A stretch of 40,089 nt of DNA from an uncultured Acidaminococcus sp. (lineage in GTDB: Bacteria > Bacillota > Negativicutes > Acidaminococcales > Acidaminococcaceae): the NCBI GenBank assembly GCA_905213155.1, contig CAJMHI010000014.1, forward strand, positions 1 to 40,089. The letters run 5' to 3'. Within the stretch, counting starts at the first letter, position 1, and each line of letters starts with the position of its first letter. Of this stretch, positions 1 to 7,960 are shown in pieces. The notes under the pieces are model-generated. The model was not told the DNA's origin. It did not search any database and saw nothing but the letters and a program-made list of their open reading frames with translations. The position numbers and the translations under genes were made by a program.

Positions 1-73
1 TTATGAAGCAAGAAGGGCTCGTTGTCAAAATTCGAAAGAAACGCAAATATAATTCGGGGGTGCGGACATTTTT

Positions 74-751
74 TTACACATCCATCCCACTGGCAAGGGC
101 CAGTCCATACACATAACGAATGCCGGCTTTTTTGAGTACCCGGGCAGCTTCTGCAAGTGTGGCGCCGGTAGTGAAAATATCATCGGCTAGGAAAACGATC
201 TCTGGCAGGTTTTCGTTTCTTCTCAGCGCAAAGCAGTTTTTTACATTCTCTCTGCGCTGGGTTTTATCCAGATTGAATTGGGGCAGCGTGCTTCGTGTCC
301 GCACTAACAGCGGGTCCCATACTAACCCGGTTGTTTTCCCCCAGGGGCAGAAAATCTCTTCCGGGATATCATAGCCACGCTCTTTTTTCCGCGTGGTATC
401 TGTAGGGATGGTTACAAGGGCCATTTTGACGCCTTCCGGGATATCCCATTGAAACAGGGATGCCTCTTGGATGCCTTCTGCCCAGGTTTTGGCCAAGCGG
501 GGCAAAAGATCTTCCCGTTTCTGAAATTTCACCAGCTGCAGGGCTTTTTGGATACCGCCTTCGTAATTATAGAGAACATACACCCCATCCAAAAAGGGAG
601 CATCCAGGCTTTCCGGGTGCATGGAGCGGGGATTCCATACTTCCTGCCGGCAAATCTCGCAAAGCAGGCCTTCGCCCTGTACCTCTGCTCCGCAGCCGGG
701 GCAATAATGGGGATAAAATAATGCGGATAAAAGCTGAAAGAGTTGTTGCAT
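74..751 (-). CDS. comF: ComF family phosphoribosyltransferase-like protein
   Basis: The 225-residue product has the ComF/GntX layout. A short N-terminal zinc-finger region carries Cys17/Cys20 and Cys30/Cys33, and the C-terminal half is a type I phosphoribosyltransferase fold whose PRPP-binding loop (VFLADDIFTTGATL, about residues 186-199) is intact. In competent bacteria ComFC helps bring single-stranded DNA into the cytosol; in many anaerobes the gene is kept without a known uptake apparatus, so competence is not implied. The ATG at 751 follows a GGAGAGG ribosome site. It lies downstream of the hgdH terminator, so it needs read-through or its own promoter. No partner comFA is visible, but the window ends 73 bases beyond it. 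Confidence 0.9.
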   Translation of the reverse strand: MQQLFQLLSALFYPHYCPGCGAEVQGEGLLCEICRQEVWNPRSMHPESLDAPFLDGVYVLYNYEGGIQKALQLVKFQKREDLLPRLAKTWAEGIQEASLFQWDIPEGVKMALVTIPTDTTRKKERGYDIPEEIFCPWGKTTGLVWDPLLVRTRSTLPQFNLDKTQRRENVKNCFALRRNENLPEIVFLADDIFTTGATLAEAARVLKKAGIRYVYGLALASGMDV

Positions 752-762
752 AACCTCTCCAA

Positions 763-798
763 GGCAAAAGAAAAGGACCCGACCCGTAGGCCGAGCCC
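763..798 (-). terminator. Rho-independent terminator of hgdH
   Basis: Read on the minus strand, a 10-bp stem (789-798 with 775-784, three G-T pairs) closes a TACG tetraloop and is followed by TTTTCTTTT. It lies just after the hgdH stop codon and before comF. Confidence 0.85.
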
Positions 799-834
799 TC
801 TTTAGGGTTCCTATCCGTACACAAAGACCGCTGC

Positions 835-1830
835 TTATTTAATAGCGTTAGCGCAGTCTCCGGTATCTACATAGTCCTTAATATTCTGGTAAGAGATTTC
901 TACCATGTTCTTTACAGCCTCATCCGTGTAGGATCCCAGATGCGGGGTAACAATTGCTTTGGGATACATGGAAATCAATTTGGCATTGGTCTCATTGGTA
1001 ATTTCTTTGCCTTCCAGGTTGTGGTTGAAGATTTCGCCTTCGCCCACCAGTACGTCGCAGCCGTAACCGCCCAGTTTGCCGCTTTCCAGAGCTTCGATGA
1101 CGGCAGCGGTGTCTACCAGCTGTCCACGGGCGCAGTTCACCAGAATGGCACCGTCTTTCATCTTAGCCAGGGTTTCTTTATTGATAACAGGAGGAGCGCC
1201 TTTGATAGCAGGAGCATGAATGCTGATTACGTCAGCCCGTTTCAGCAGGTCATCCATTTCTACCTGGGTGCAGTATTCGTCAATGCCTTTAATTTGGAAT
1301 ACGTCTTCCCCGATAACGGTAGCACCCAAGCCGTGGAACAGCTGAGCGCAAACACGGCCAATACGGCCAAGGCCGATAATCCCTACCGTGCAGTTACGGA
1401 TTTCCTTGGAAAACATTTGGGCATCCACCACGAAGTTTTTCTTGGCGGACTCGCTGGTAGCATAGGCGGTATGACGCAGCAGCATCATGGCTTGTGTTAC
1501 AGCCAGTTCCGCAATGGCATTGGGAGAATACCGGGGAACAAAGGCCATCTTAAAGCCCAATTCCTTGGCATAGGCAATGTCAATATGGTCCGTGCCGGCG
1601 GTACGGGTCATCAGGTATTTGATCCCGTATTCTTTGAAACGATCCAGGTTTTCCTTGTTGGCAAAGCAGTTGCCACGCAGGATGACCGCATCGCAGCCTT
1701 TGGCCATTTCACAGGTTTCTTTGGAATTCAGATAATCAGGAACCAGCTTCAAATCATAGCCGAATTCTTTATTGCAGGCTTCAAAAATCGGTTCTTCAAC
1801 GTCTCTAACACCGTAACACAAAACCTTCAT
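835..1830 (-). CDS. hgdH: (R)-2-hydroxyglutarate dehydrogenase (D-2-hydroxyacid dehydrogenase family)
   Basis: The enzyme is expected to reduce 2-oxoglutarate to (R)-2-hydroxyglutarate with NADH, the second step of the hydroxyglutarate route of glutamate fermentation. The sequence shows an NAD-binding GLGRIG at 153-158 and the family's catalytic triad: Arg235 in NCARGQL, Glu264 and His297 in TPHLGS. At 331 residues it equals the length I recall for the A. fermentans enzyme, and the N-terminus (MKVLCYGVRDVE) and the segment around residues 100-120 match it closely from memory. A D-lactate dehydrogenase is the alternative, since the families are similar. The start follows AGGAGGGG, and a promoter lies about 80 bases upstream. 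It is monocistronic: other genes of the pathway are not adjacent, and hgdC is 12 kb away. Confidence 0.85.
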   Translation of the reverse strand: MKVLCYGVRDVEEPIFEACNKEFGYDLKLVPDYLNSKETCEMAKGCDAVILRGNCFANKENLDRFKEYGIKYLMTRTAGTDHIDIAYAKELGFKMAFVPRYSPNAIAELAVTQAMMLLRHTAYATSESAKKNFVVDAQMFSKEIRNCTVGIIGLGRIGRVCAQLFHGLGATVIGEDVFQIKGIDEYCTQVEMDDLLKRADVISIHAPAIKGAPPVINKETLAKMKDGAILVNCARGQLVDTAAVIEALESGKLGGYGCDVLVGEGEIFNHNLEGKEITNETNAKLISMYPKAIVTPHLGSYTDEAVKNMVEISYQNIKDYVDTGDCANAIK

Positions 1831-1897
1831 ACCAAACCCCTCCTAATTTTTAAACACATTTGACAATACACCTTACCCGTACTGCCTTATACGTTTT

Positions 1898-1926
1898 ATT
1901 TTAGCATAAGATTTAGCTTTTCTCAA
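1898..1926 (-). promoter_or_regulatory. Promoter of hgdH
   Basis: On the minus strand TTGAGA (1921-1926), a 17-base spacer and TAAAAT (1898-1903) form a good vegetative promoter, placing the start of transcription about 60 bases before the ATG. Confidence 0.65.
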
Positions 1927-1951
1927 CGTTTCTTGTTTTTTGTATACAATT

Positions 1952-2992
1952 TCATAGTTCTTTAGTATTTAGAATCTGATAGGTCGCTCCGGCATCCCAA
2001 TCAAAGTGCCACCATTCCATATCGCTGCCGGTAAACCCTTCCCGGGTCATCATCTGCCGGAGCAGGTCACGAAGATAGCGCTGTTTCTGCGTGCCGCCGG
2101 CAAACTGGGCATATTGGGCCGGAGAGGGCTCATCAAAATCAGAAATCATAGAGACTGCTTCCCCGCTTGCCAGATCAACCAGGCTTACATCTACAGAGCG
2201 TCCTGTATTGTGCGCATAGCCTTCTTCTGCTTTGGGTAGCATGTCCTGATGTTTTTCTCCCAGGGCAAGCATCGCCAGTTTAAAGTCGCTCCAGCTGCGA
2301 TAGCCTTCCCAGAGCACCAAGCCATATCCATAGGGTTTCAAATCCTGCTGCACCTTGTTCAGTGCCTGTGCCGCATTTCTATCCAGATAGGCATGGGTAC
2401 TTTGTACCAGCGGAGCGCCAAAGATATTATTCGCCGTGGTGTAGCGGAGATCATACACGATGCCTGGAACTACGCTTGTGATTTCCACCAGCTGGGCCGT
2501 TTTCTGATAGGCAGGTGCGGGGGGCTGCGCAGATTCCGCTTCTTTTCTCAGCTCTTCCATGGGCTTTGGCGGCGTTATCCGCATAGGTTTGCCGTTTTCC
2601 CCGCCAAAGCGGCGGGTATAGCTTTTCTGCCCCATATTCAGACTGATGCCCTGCCCGTTTTTATCCCGGTCAAAGCGAAGGGTGCTTGTAGCATCCGTAT
2701 TGGGCCCTATTTCCCGGAGTTCATAGTTATCATAATAATTTTTCACCAGGGTAAAGACATTGCTTTTGGTAAAGTCTTTATCTTTTGGCTGATACCGGTA
2801 CAAAATTTCCAGCTGCCCTGCATTTTCCCGCACGGCAAGGGACTCTCCGTTTCCCTGATAAAAGCCTACCAGAGCTGCTTCATCCTTGGACGGCTCTTCG
2901 GGCATCCAGGGAGCCGCAAAAGCCCAGCCGGTTCCTATTACGCACAGCACACCACAAAAAAGGGTGCTTGTGATTTTTCTAAGTGTCTTCAT
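1952..2992 (-). CDS. Exported VanX/DdpX-like D-Ala-D-Ala dipeptidase (peptidase M15D)
   Basis: The C-terminal half has the M15D zinc site: AHNTGRSVD gives His261 and Asp268, EWWHF gives Glu326 and His329, and GYRSW supplies an arginine (232) matching the VanX substrate-binding arginine. Such enzymes hydrolyse D-Ala-D-Ala. A Sec signal peptide (residues 1-26, cut near AFA-AP) places it in the periplasm, like DdpX and unlike cytoplasmic VanX. Residues 30-150 form an extra N-terminal region of unknown role. The start at 2992 is chosen because GGAGGAAGAAACCT precedes it; an in-frame ATG 18 bases earlier lacks such a site. The gene overlaps the histidine kinase by 14 bases, so it is the last gene of a two-component operon. 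A peptidoglycan-turnover role is inferred. Confidence 0.85.
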   Translation of the reverse strand: MKTLRKITSTLFCGVLCVIGTGWAFAAPWMPEEPSKDEAALVGFYQGNGESLAVRENAGQLEILYRYQPKDKDFTKSNVFTLVKNYYDNYELREIGPNTDATSTLRFDRDKNGQGISLNMGQKSYTRRFGGENGKPMRITPPKPMEELRKEAESAQPPAPAYQKTAQLVEITSVVPGIVYDLRYTTANNIFGAPLVQSTHAYLDRNAAQALNKVQQDLKPYGYGLVLWEGYRSWSDFKLAMLALGEKHQDMLPKAEEGYAHNTGRSVDVSLVDLASGEAVSMISDFDEPSPAQYAQFAGGTQKQRYLRDLLRQMMTREGFTGSDMEWWHFDWDAGATYQILNTKEL

Positions 2993-4622
2993 AGGTTTCT
3001 TCCTCCACATGCGGTTCTGCCGAAAGCGGCGGCATGTTTTCTACTACTTCCACGTCCGGCATATCTTCCTTTTGCCGCTTGTCCGGCTCATAAGAGGGGA
3101 AGGTAATGGTAAACCGGGTCCCCTTTCCCACCTTGCTCTGTACCTGCGCCTTGGCTTTGTGCATGCGAATAATTTCCTTGCCGATAGCAAGTCCCAGGCC
3201 TGTACCCGCAATATGCCGGGAGTGAGATTTATCCGCTTTGTAGAACCGCTCCCAGATATAGGGTATATCTTCTTCCGGGATACCAAAGCCCTGGTCAGCC
3301 ACCACTAGCACCGTTTCATGCTGGGAATTGGCTGTTACCTGAAAGGTAATGGCAGAACTATCCGGAGAATATTTCATGGCATTATCCCCCAGAATCATCA
3401 CCAGCTGGAACAGGCGATCCCCGTTGCCATAGACCAAAAGGTTGTTGTCCAGTTCCTGTTCCAGGCGGATATCTCTTTTTTTCGCCCGCACTTCCAGCAT
3501 CTGCACCACATTTTCTACAATGCGGCCTAAGGGGATGGGCTCCATTTCTTCCCCTTCGCCCCGCTGCAGGCGGCTGATGTCCAAGAGGTCTTTAATCAGC
3601 CGTTCCAGCCGCAGGGTTTCATCATTAATCAGTCTCCGGTATTTCTTCACATCTTCCGGGTCAGTGATGGTTCCATCGCTCAAGGCTTCATTGTAGCCCT
3701 GGATAATGGTGATAGGTGTGCGCAATTCGTGGGAAACATTAGCCACAAAATCCCGGCGCATCTTTTCCATCTTCCAGGACTTTTTCACAAACTGCTCCAA
3801 GTCCCGGCTGAGAGAATTCAGAGAGTGTCCCAGGTCTGCGATTTCATCGTCGCCATCTACTACCACTTTGAGGGAGTAATCCCCCAGAGCAATGGCTTTG
3901 GCGCTATTTTTCATAGAGATCAGCGGTTTTACCATACGCCGGGTCAGGCCGCTGACGATGGCCATACTGATGAGCAGTGCCACAACCCCCACGCCAATGG
4001 TGTAGAGATAAATGTCTTTTAGCACCTTATTCAAACCGCCCAAGGGAGATGCCAGCAAGATGGCTCCATTTTGGCTGCCATGAACATCCTGCAGGGGAAT
4101 CCCCACTAGAATCATCTGTTCTTTGTAATAAGGGTGGAAAATCCGGGTACTTACTCGGTCACCTTTATAAACCCGGGTAATCATGTCCTTGACCTGATCA
4201 CTTAATGGGCCCCCATCGCGGAGCTTCCGGTCAATATCGGCTACACCCTTCAGCCATTTTTCCCGCCGCTGCTGTTCCCGCTCCGTAGTCGCTTCTCCGT
4301 GAGAATGCCCCTGGCTGAAATCCACGCCAGTTTCAGAGGCTCCCACCAACTCATACTTCTCATTAAAAAGCCAAATTCGGGCCCCTATAAGCTGGTCCAT
4401 GGACGTTAAATACTGGCGCAATAGGGCATTATCCATGCGCATGGCATTAAAATACCGGACCATCATGGCCACCTGGCCGCCTTTATCGTTTAGCTCCAAT
4501 TCCTTGGTACGAAAAAAATAGTCCGTAATGAGGTAACTCAGCCCCACGGAAATACCAACGATAATAGCCACAATCAGGCCCATGTAACTATACATGAGCC
4601 TGGTACTTAATGACTTTTTCAC
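2979..4622 (-). CDS. Sensor histidine kinase
   Basis: This is a classical membrane sensor of 547 residues. Two transmembrane helices (about 9-35 and 205-226) bound a roughly 170-residue extracytoplasmic domain, followed by HAMP (227-280), HisKA with phospho-acceptor His298 in ANVSHELRTP, and HATPase_c with the N box (GDNAMKYSP), G1 box (DQGFGIP) and G2 box (GTGLGLAI). The organisation is WalK/PhoR/VanS-like. A histidine-containing stretch in the sensor domain (GHSHGE, near 105-110) could bind metal, but this is speculative. It overlaps the response regulator by 4 bases and the dipeptidase by 14, so the three are translationally coupled. The C-terminal 30 residues are acidic and unlike the core. 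Confidence 0.95.
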   Translation of the reverse strand: MKKSLSTRLMYSYMGLIVAIIVGISVGLSYLITDYFFRTKELELNDKGGQVAMMVRYFNAMRMDNALLRQYLTSMDQLIGARIWLFNEKYELVGASETGVDFSQGHSHGEATTEREQQRREKWLKGVADIDRKLRDGGPLSDQVKDMITRVYKGDRVSTRIFHPYYKEQMILVGIPLQDVHGSQNGAILLASPLGGLNKVLKDIYLYTIGVGVVALLISMAIVSGLTRRMVKPLISMKNSAKAIALGDYSLKVVVDGDDEIADLGHSLNSLSRDLEQFVKKSWKMEKMRRDFVANVSHELRTPITIIQGYNEALSDGTITDPEDVKKYRRLINDETLRLERLIKDLLDISRLQRGEGEEMEPIPLGRIVENVVQMLEVRAKKRDIRLEQELDNNLLVYGNGDRLFQLVMILGDNAMKYSPDSSAITFQVTANSQHETVLVVADQGFGIPEEDIPYIWERFYKADKSHSRHIAGTGLGLAIGKEIIRMHKAKAQVQSKVGKGTRFTITFPSYEPDKRQKEDMPDVEVVENMPPLSAEPHVEEETYEDT

Positions 4623-5317
4623 TTTTTGACCTCAAATTTGTAGCCTACGCCCCAGACGGTCATAATATCCCATTTGGAGTCCGGCGGAATGGCCAGTTTG
4701 TGGCGCACCCGCTTGATGTGGGTATCCACGGTACGGGTATCCCCGTAATAGGTGTAGCCCCAGATTTTTTCCAGCAGCTGGTTCCGGCTGAACACGATGC
4801 CGGGGTTGGATGCCAGGCACCATAGCAGTTCCATTTCCTTAGCCGTAAAGGTGATTTCCTGTCCAAAGGCAACCACCCGGAATTCACTGAGGTTAATCAT
4901 CAGATCCGGATATTCCAGCACTTGTTTGTTCTGGCTGCTTAGAGACGCATTGGTCCTGCGCAGCACGGCTTTAACCCGTGCGACCACTTCCCGGGTATTG
5001 AACGGTTTGGAAATATAATCGTCCGCCCCGATTTCAAGGCCTAAAATCCGGTCATCGTCGGAATCCTTGGCGGTAAGCATAATAATAGGTATATCGGAGA
5101 TTTTCCGTACCTGCTTGCATACTTCCAGTCCATCCAAAACGGGCATCATAATATCTAAAAGGATAATATCCGGCTTGCCGGCCTGGACCTGTACCAGCGC
5201 TTCTGCTCCGTCGGCTGCCTCCACAACTTTGAAGCCTTCTTTTTTAAAGTAAATCCGAAGAATTTCACGAATCTGTGGTTCGTCATCTGCAATAAGCACC
5301 GTCTGCTGTTTATCCAT
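4619..5317 (-). CDS. OmpR/PhoB-family response regulator
   Basis: The 232-residue protein has a receiver domain with acidic pocket Asp11/Asp12, phospho-acceptor Asp55 (LLDIMMP) and conserved lysine in SKPF, followed by a winged-helix DNA-binding domain (about 135-230) with the RTVDTHIKRVRHKL recognition segment. It is the first gene of an operon with its histidine kinase and the VanX-like dipeptidase, so autoregulation together with control of the dipeptidase is the simplest reading. The ATG at 5317 has a GGAGGGAA ribosome site. The regulon outside this operon cannot be told from the window. Confidence 0.95.
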   Translation of the reverse strand: MDKQQTVLIADDEPQIREILRIYFKKEGFKVVEAADGAEALVQVQAGKPDIILLDIMMPVLDGLEVCKQVRKISDIPIIMLTAKDSDDDRILGLEIGADDYISKPFNTREVVARVKAVLRRTNASLSSQNKQVLEYPDLMINLSEFRVVAFGQEITFTAKEMELLWCLASNPGIVFSRNQLLEKIWGYTYYGDTRTVDTHIKRVRHKLAIPPDSKWDIMTVWGVGYKFEVKK

Positions 5318-5387
5318 AGTATTCCCTCCCCCTCATGGCCGCAAGGCCTGGGTTCTTTGTATACAAAATGACTTTCAAATTTTTATT

Positions 5388-5416
5388 ATTATACCATACC
5401 TATACAAATCCATAAA
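5388..5416 (-). promoter_or_regulatory. Promoter of the two-component/dipeptidase operon
   Basis: Minus-strand TATAAT (5388-5393) is preceded by TGG, an extended -10. The -35 at 17 bases (TTTATG, 5411-5416) is weak. The transcript would start about 65 bases before the regulator ATG. Confidence 0.6.
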
Positions 5417-5463
5417 GCCAATGCGCGGAATCCACAAAAATTTCAAAAGCATAAGGCCCTATG

Positions 5464-5500
5464 AAAAAGGACGTGCTCACCTGGCACGCCCCTATTTTTT
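5464..5500. terminator. Terminator of the DtxR-family gene
   Basis: An 8-bp stem (5469-5476 with 5484-5491, one G-T pair) with a 7-base loop is flanked by an A run on one side and a T run on the other. On the minus strand TTTTTC follows the stem. Confidence 0.8.
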
Positions 5501-5507
5501 GCTTACC

Positions 5508-5888
5508 TTACGACCGCTTGGAACGCAGCCGCATATATTGTTTTTTTAGTGCTTCAAATGTTTCCTCGCAGATATCGTGCTCAATCTTGCAGGCATCCTC
5601 CTCCGCATGTTTCGGAGAAACGCCCAGGTAAATCAGAATGTGGGTCAGGACTTGATGCCGTTCATAAATCCGTTCCGCAATATCCCGTCCCGCTTCTGTG
5701 AGATTGATGAACCCGGAATCATCCATGGTCACCAGTCCTTCTTGTCGAAAGTTTTTCATCGCCACACTGATGGTCGGTTTCGAAAACCCCATTTCATTGG
5801 CTACGTCAATGGAACGGACCAGTCCGAGCCGATTTTTCAGTACCAAAATGGTTTCCAAATACATTTCCGCAGATTCATGAAGTTTCAT
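5508..5888 (-). CDS. DtxR/MntR-family metal-dependent repressor
   Basis: The product (126 residues from the ATG at 5888) has the iron/manganese repressor plan: an N-terminal winged helix (IDVANEMGFSKPTISVAMKN region) and a C-terminal dimerisation/metal region with HAEEDACKIEHDI, where Glu and His residues would bind Fe2+ or Mn2+. It is short, lacking the SH3-like third domain of DtxR, as in MntR of Bacillus. A GTG nine bases upstream is in frame, but the AGGGTG site fits the ATG better. It is monocistronic between its own promoter and terminator. Target genes such as metal transporters are not in the window, so iron versus manganese cannot be decided. Confidence 0.9.
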   Translation of the reverse strand: MKLHESAEMYLETILVLKNRLGLVRSIDVANEMGFSKPTISVAMKNFRQEGLVTMDDSGFINLTEAGRDIAERIYERHQVLTHILIYLGVSPKHAEEDACKIEHDICEETFEALKKQYMRLRSKRS

Positions 5889-5966
5889 TGTTTTCACCCT
5901 GTCTTACAATGTAGTCTATGTTTTCTCCCCTAGCTATTTATCGCATTCCTTTCGGACATTATTTTT

Positions 5967-5995
5967 ATTATACAACTTCAGTGTAATTTGTGCAA
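5967..5995 (-). promoter_or_regulatory. Promoter of the DtxR-family gene with possible operator
   Basis: Minus-strand TTGCAC (5990-5995), 17 bases, TATAAT (5967-5972). The spacer and -10 hold an imperfect inverted repeat (TTACACTG / GTTGTATAA) that could be an autoregulatory metal box. Confidence 0.55.
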
Positions 5996-6033
5996 ATACA
6001 GTTTCAAGTCCCTAACTAAAATACTTCTCATAG

Positions 6034-6075
6034 AAAAAACGTTTGCCCTTATTTCCGCATATAAAGACAAACGCT
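6034..6075 (-). terminator. Terminator of the NlpC/P60 gene
   Basis: Minus-strand GCGTTTG (6068-6074) pairs with CAAACG (6040-6045) plus inner TTAT/ATAA pairs, followed by TTTTTT (6034-6039), directly after the hydrolase stop codon. Confidence 0.7.
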
Positions 6076-6085
6076 TTTACTCCCC

Positions 6086-6805
6086 TTAAAGGACTCTGGC
6101 AGCTCCCAGATACCGGGCACCAAAATATCCTGTAAACACATTGGATACGGTCACGCCTGTGCTGCTCCCCGCCTGGAGCATTTGACCGTTGCCGATGTAA
6201 ATGCCCACATGGCTGGGCCCCGGTTCATAGGTCTCAAAAAAGACCAGGTCGCCGGGCTGCAAATTTCCACTGGACACTTTGGGATAGCTGTAATATTGTA
6301 CATCCGCAGTCCGGGGAATTTCGATCCCCATCTGGCGGAACACATATTGGGTATACCCGGAGCAATCAAAGCCCCAAGGCGTCGAACCGCCAAATACGTA
6401 AGGAACCCCCACGTAATCATAGGCGATACTGATCAGCCGCCGTGCTGTAGCACTGCCATTGCCATAGGTACTGCCATAATTCCAGTTATTGCCCCGTACA
6501 TTTTTATGGGTGGGCATTTTCTTTCCCATCAGTTTCTTGTAGGTAAAGTCCCCCATCACACCATCAGGGGTTACTCCCAGGGCTTTCTGGTATTTTTTTA
6601 CGGCAGCTACTGTACGAGCTCCATACACGCCATCAGGAATCCCAATGTCATAGCCTTCCATCATCAGTTGTTCCTGGATTGCAGCCACTTCCGGTCCGGA
6701 CTGTCCTTGTTTGTAGCTGGCCAGACCATGCTGTAATGGCAACAAAACGGTCAGCGCCGCGCCCAGCACAGCACCCATGAGTATCCTTCTACTAATAATA
6801 AACAC
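6086..6805 (-). CDS. Secreted NlpC/P60 peptidoglycan endopeptidase with PG-binding domain
   Basis: The 239-residue protein has a signal peptide (RR at 6-7, hydrophobic 9-28), a PG_binding_1 domain (about 33-93) and a C-terminal NlpC/P60 domain with Cys148 in DCSGYT, His199 in PSHVGIYIG and a polar third residue, Gln211. Members cut the D-Glu-meso-Dpm or related stem-peptide bond. The GTG start at 6805 gives a normal signal peptide, but its GAGAGG site is only two bases away. An in-frame ATG at 6778 has AGAAGG at good distance but would remove the positive n-region. I prefer the GTG. A c-di-AMP riboswitch lies immediately upstream, tying hydrolase synthesis to c-di-AMP and envelope homeostasis. 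Confidence 0.9.
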   Translation of the reverse strand: MFIISRRILMGAVLGAALTVLLPLQHGLASYKQGQSGPEVAAIQEQLMMEGYDIGIPDGVYGARTVAAVKKYQKALGVTPDGVMGDFTYKKLMGKKMPTHKNVRGNNWNYGSTYGNGSATARRLISIAYDYVGVPYVFGGSTPWGFDCSGYTQYVFRQMGIEIPRTADVQYYSYPKVSSGNLQPGDLVFFETYEPGPSHVGIYIGNGQMLQAGSSTGVTVSNVFTGYFGARYLGAARVL

Positions 6806-6930
6806 ATCCTCTCGATTGCCCTACGAGGTTAGCTGCCGGGTGCGGGTCGAGATACCCTATTCCTTAGAAATTAACCCCAACGTTGGTTCCCCCGTTCACC
6901 GCTCCACGGTGATTCGGTTTTTCCTGATGT
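6804..6930 (-). ncRNA. c-di-AMP riboswitch (ydaO-yuaA class)
   Basis: Read on the minus strand, the leader has the hallmark blocks of the ydaO class in order: GGAGCGG, GGGGGAACCA, GGGGTTAAT, GGGTATCTCGACCCG, and CCGGCAGCTAACCTCGTAGG, ending in GAGAGG. High c-di-AMP turns such RNAs off. The aptamer ends two bases before the GTG of the NlpC/P60 gene. ACATC (6926-6930) can pair with GATGT (6804-6808), which covers the first two bases of that GTG. No intrinsic terminator fits between aptamer and gene, so control of translation initiation is inferred. Confidence 0.9.
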
Positions 6931-6946
6931 TCCAAAATACTGTTTT

Positions 6947-6975
6947 ATTATAACAAATTTGTGGTTTTCTGTCTA
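6947..6975 (-). promoter_or_regulatory. Promoter of the riboswitch/NlpC-P60 transcript
   Basis: Minus-strand TAGACA (6970-6975), 17 bases, TATAAT (6947-6952). The -35 contains the TAG stop codon of the preceding glycosyltransferase. Transcription would start near 6940, just ahead of the aptamer. Confidence 0.75.
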
Positions 6976-7914
6976 TTTATCCACCTTTGTTTTCACGATA
7001 TGTTCACGAACAAGATACAACGGCCTGTGTTTTACCTCGTTAAAGATCTGCCCTATATACTCGCCCAGGATCCCAATCCCAATGAGTTCTACGCCGCCCA
7101 AAAAGAACTGGGCTGCTGCCAGCGTAGTCCAGCCTGGCACTGCATCCTGGATGATAAACTTCACATAAGCCACATGAAACAGCAACAAAATACTGCCAAG
7201 TCCACTGAGGATCCCTACATAGGTCGCAAGCCGCAGCGGAGCACTGGAAAACGCCATAATCCCGTCCAAAGCAAAATGCAGCATCTTCCGCAAACTAAAT
7301 TTGGAATGGCCGGCAAAACGGGGCGGCGCCACAAATTCTACCGTGGTAGAACGAAAGCCTAAGGTATTTACCATCCCCCGAATAAACCGCGCCCGTTCCC
7401 GGTAGCGGCGCAAGGCAGCCACAGCCATGGCATCCATCAGGCGAAAATCGCTGCCCCCTGGGGTAATCCGCACTTCACTAAGGGCATTGATCAGCTTGTA
7501 ATACATCTTGGAGGTGAAATTCTTAAACCAGCCTGCATCCTGGGTTGCCAGACGTACGGTTTGGACAATTTCATGTCCTTCTTCCCATTTTTGCAGCAAG
7601 GTGGGAATAAGCTCTGGCGGATGCTGCAAGTCTCCATCCATGCTGATGACTGCATCCCCATCCGCTTGATCCAATCCGCAGGTGAGCGCCAGCTGGTGCC
7701 CATAATTGCGGGCAAACACATACCCTTCCACACGGGGATCTTTTGCTGCCAAATCCCGGATATACTCTTCCGTCCGGTCAGTAGAACCATCATCAATAAA
7801 AAGCAGGTTGTACTCATACGACAAAGGCGCCATTACTTCCGTAAGGCGCCTGTAGAACTCATACATATTTTCCTGCTCATTGAAAACGGGCACTACAAAA
7901 GAAACTTTTTTCAT
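6973..7914 (-). CDS. GT2 family glycosyltransferase, GtrB/DPM1-like (undecaprenyl-phosphate sugar transferase)
   Basis: The 313-residue enzyme starts with a GT-A fold (VVPVFNEQEN; DDGSTD; the metal-binding DGD in SMDGDLQHP) and ends with two transmembrane helices (about 225-250 and 260-285). This is the architecture of GtrB, CsbB and dolichol-phosphate-mannose-type synthases that load a sugar from a nucleotide donor onto undecaprenyl phosphate. The start at 7914 is chosen for its GGAG site seven bases upstream; an upstream in-frame start would add 12 residues between the RNase P RNA and the gene. No flippase or second transferase is adjacent, so the acceptor polymer is unknown. It follows the RNase P RNA by 46 bases without a visible terminator. 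Confidence 0.88.
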   Translation of the reverse strand: MKKVSFVVPVFNEQENMYEFYRRLTEVMAPLSYEYNLLFIDDGSTDRTEEYIRDLAAKDPRVEGYVFARNYGHQLALTCGLDQADGDAVISMDGDLQHPPELIPTLLQKWEEGHEIVQTVRLATQDAGWFKNFTSKMYYKLINALSEVRITPGGSDFRLMDAMAVAALRRYRERARFIRGMVNTLGFRSTTVEFVAPPRFAGHSKFSLRKMLHFALDGIMAFSSAPLRLATYVGILSGLGSILLLFHVAYVKFIIQDAVPGWTTLAAAQFFLGGVELIGIGILGEYIGQIFNEVKHRPLYLVREHIVKTKVDK

Positions 7915-7960
7915 GCTGCGCTCCTTTTTGCCAGTAAAATATGGATTCAAAACAAAAGTA

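Noticed and set aside
1..73. Possible gene end or small gene at the window edge
   Set aside because: The minus strand offers only a 14-codon frame and the stretch shows no clear terminator or motif; too little sequence to support a call.
940..1863. 307-residue open frame on the plus strand
   Set aside because: It lies entirely antisense to hgdH, which has full motifs, a ribosome site, a promoter and a terminator; the translation has no recognisable domain.
1952..2992. Glycopeptide-resistance operon
   Set aside because: vanH and vanA ligase genes are missing, and the dipeptidase has a signal peptide, so a resistance reading is not supported.
2249..3106. 285-residue open frame on the plus strand
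   Set aside because: Antisense to the dipeptidase gene and its overlap with the histidine kinase; no family features.
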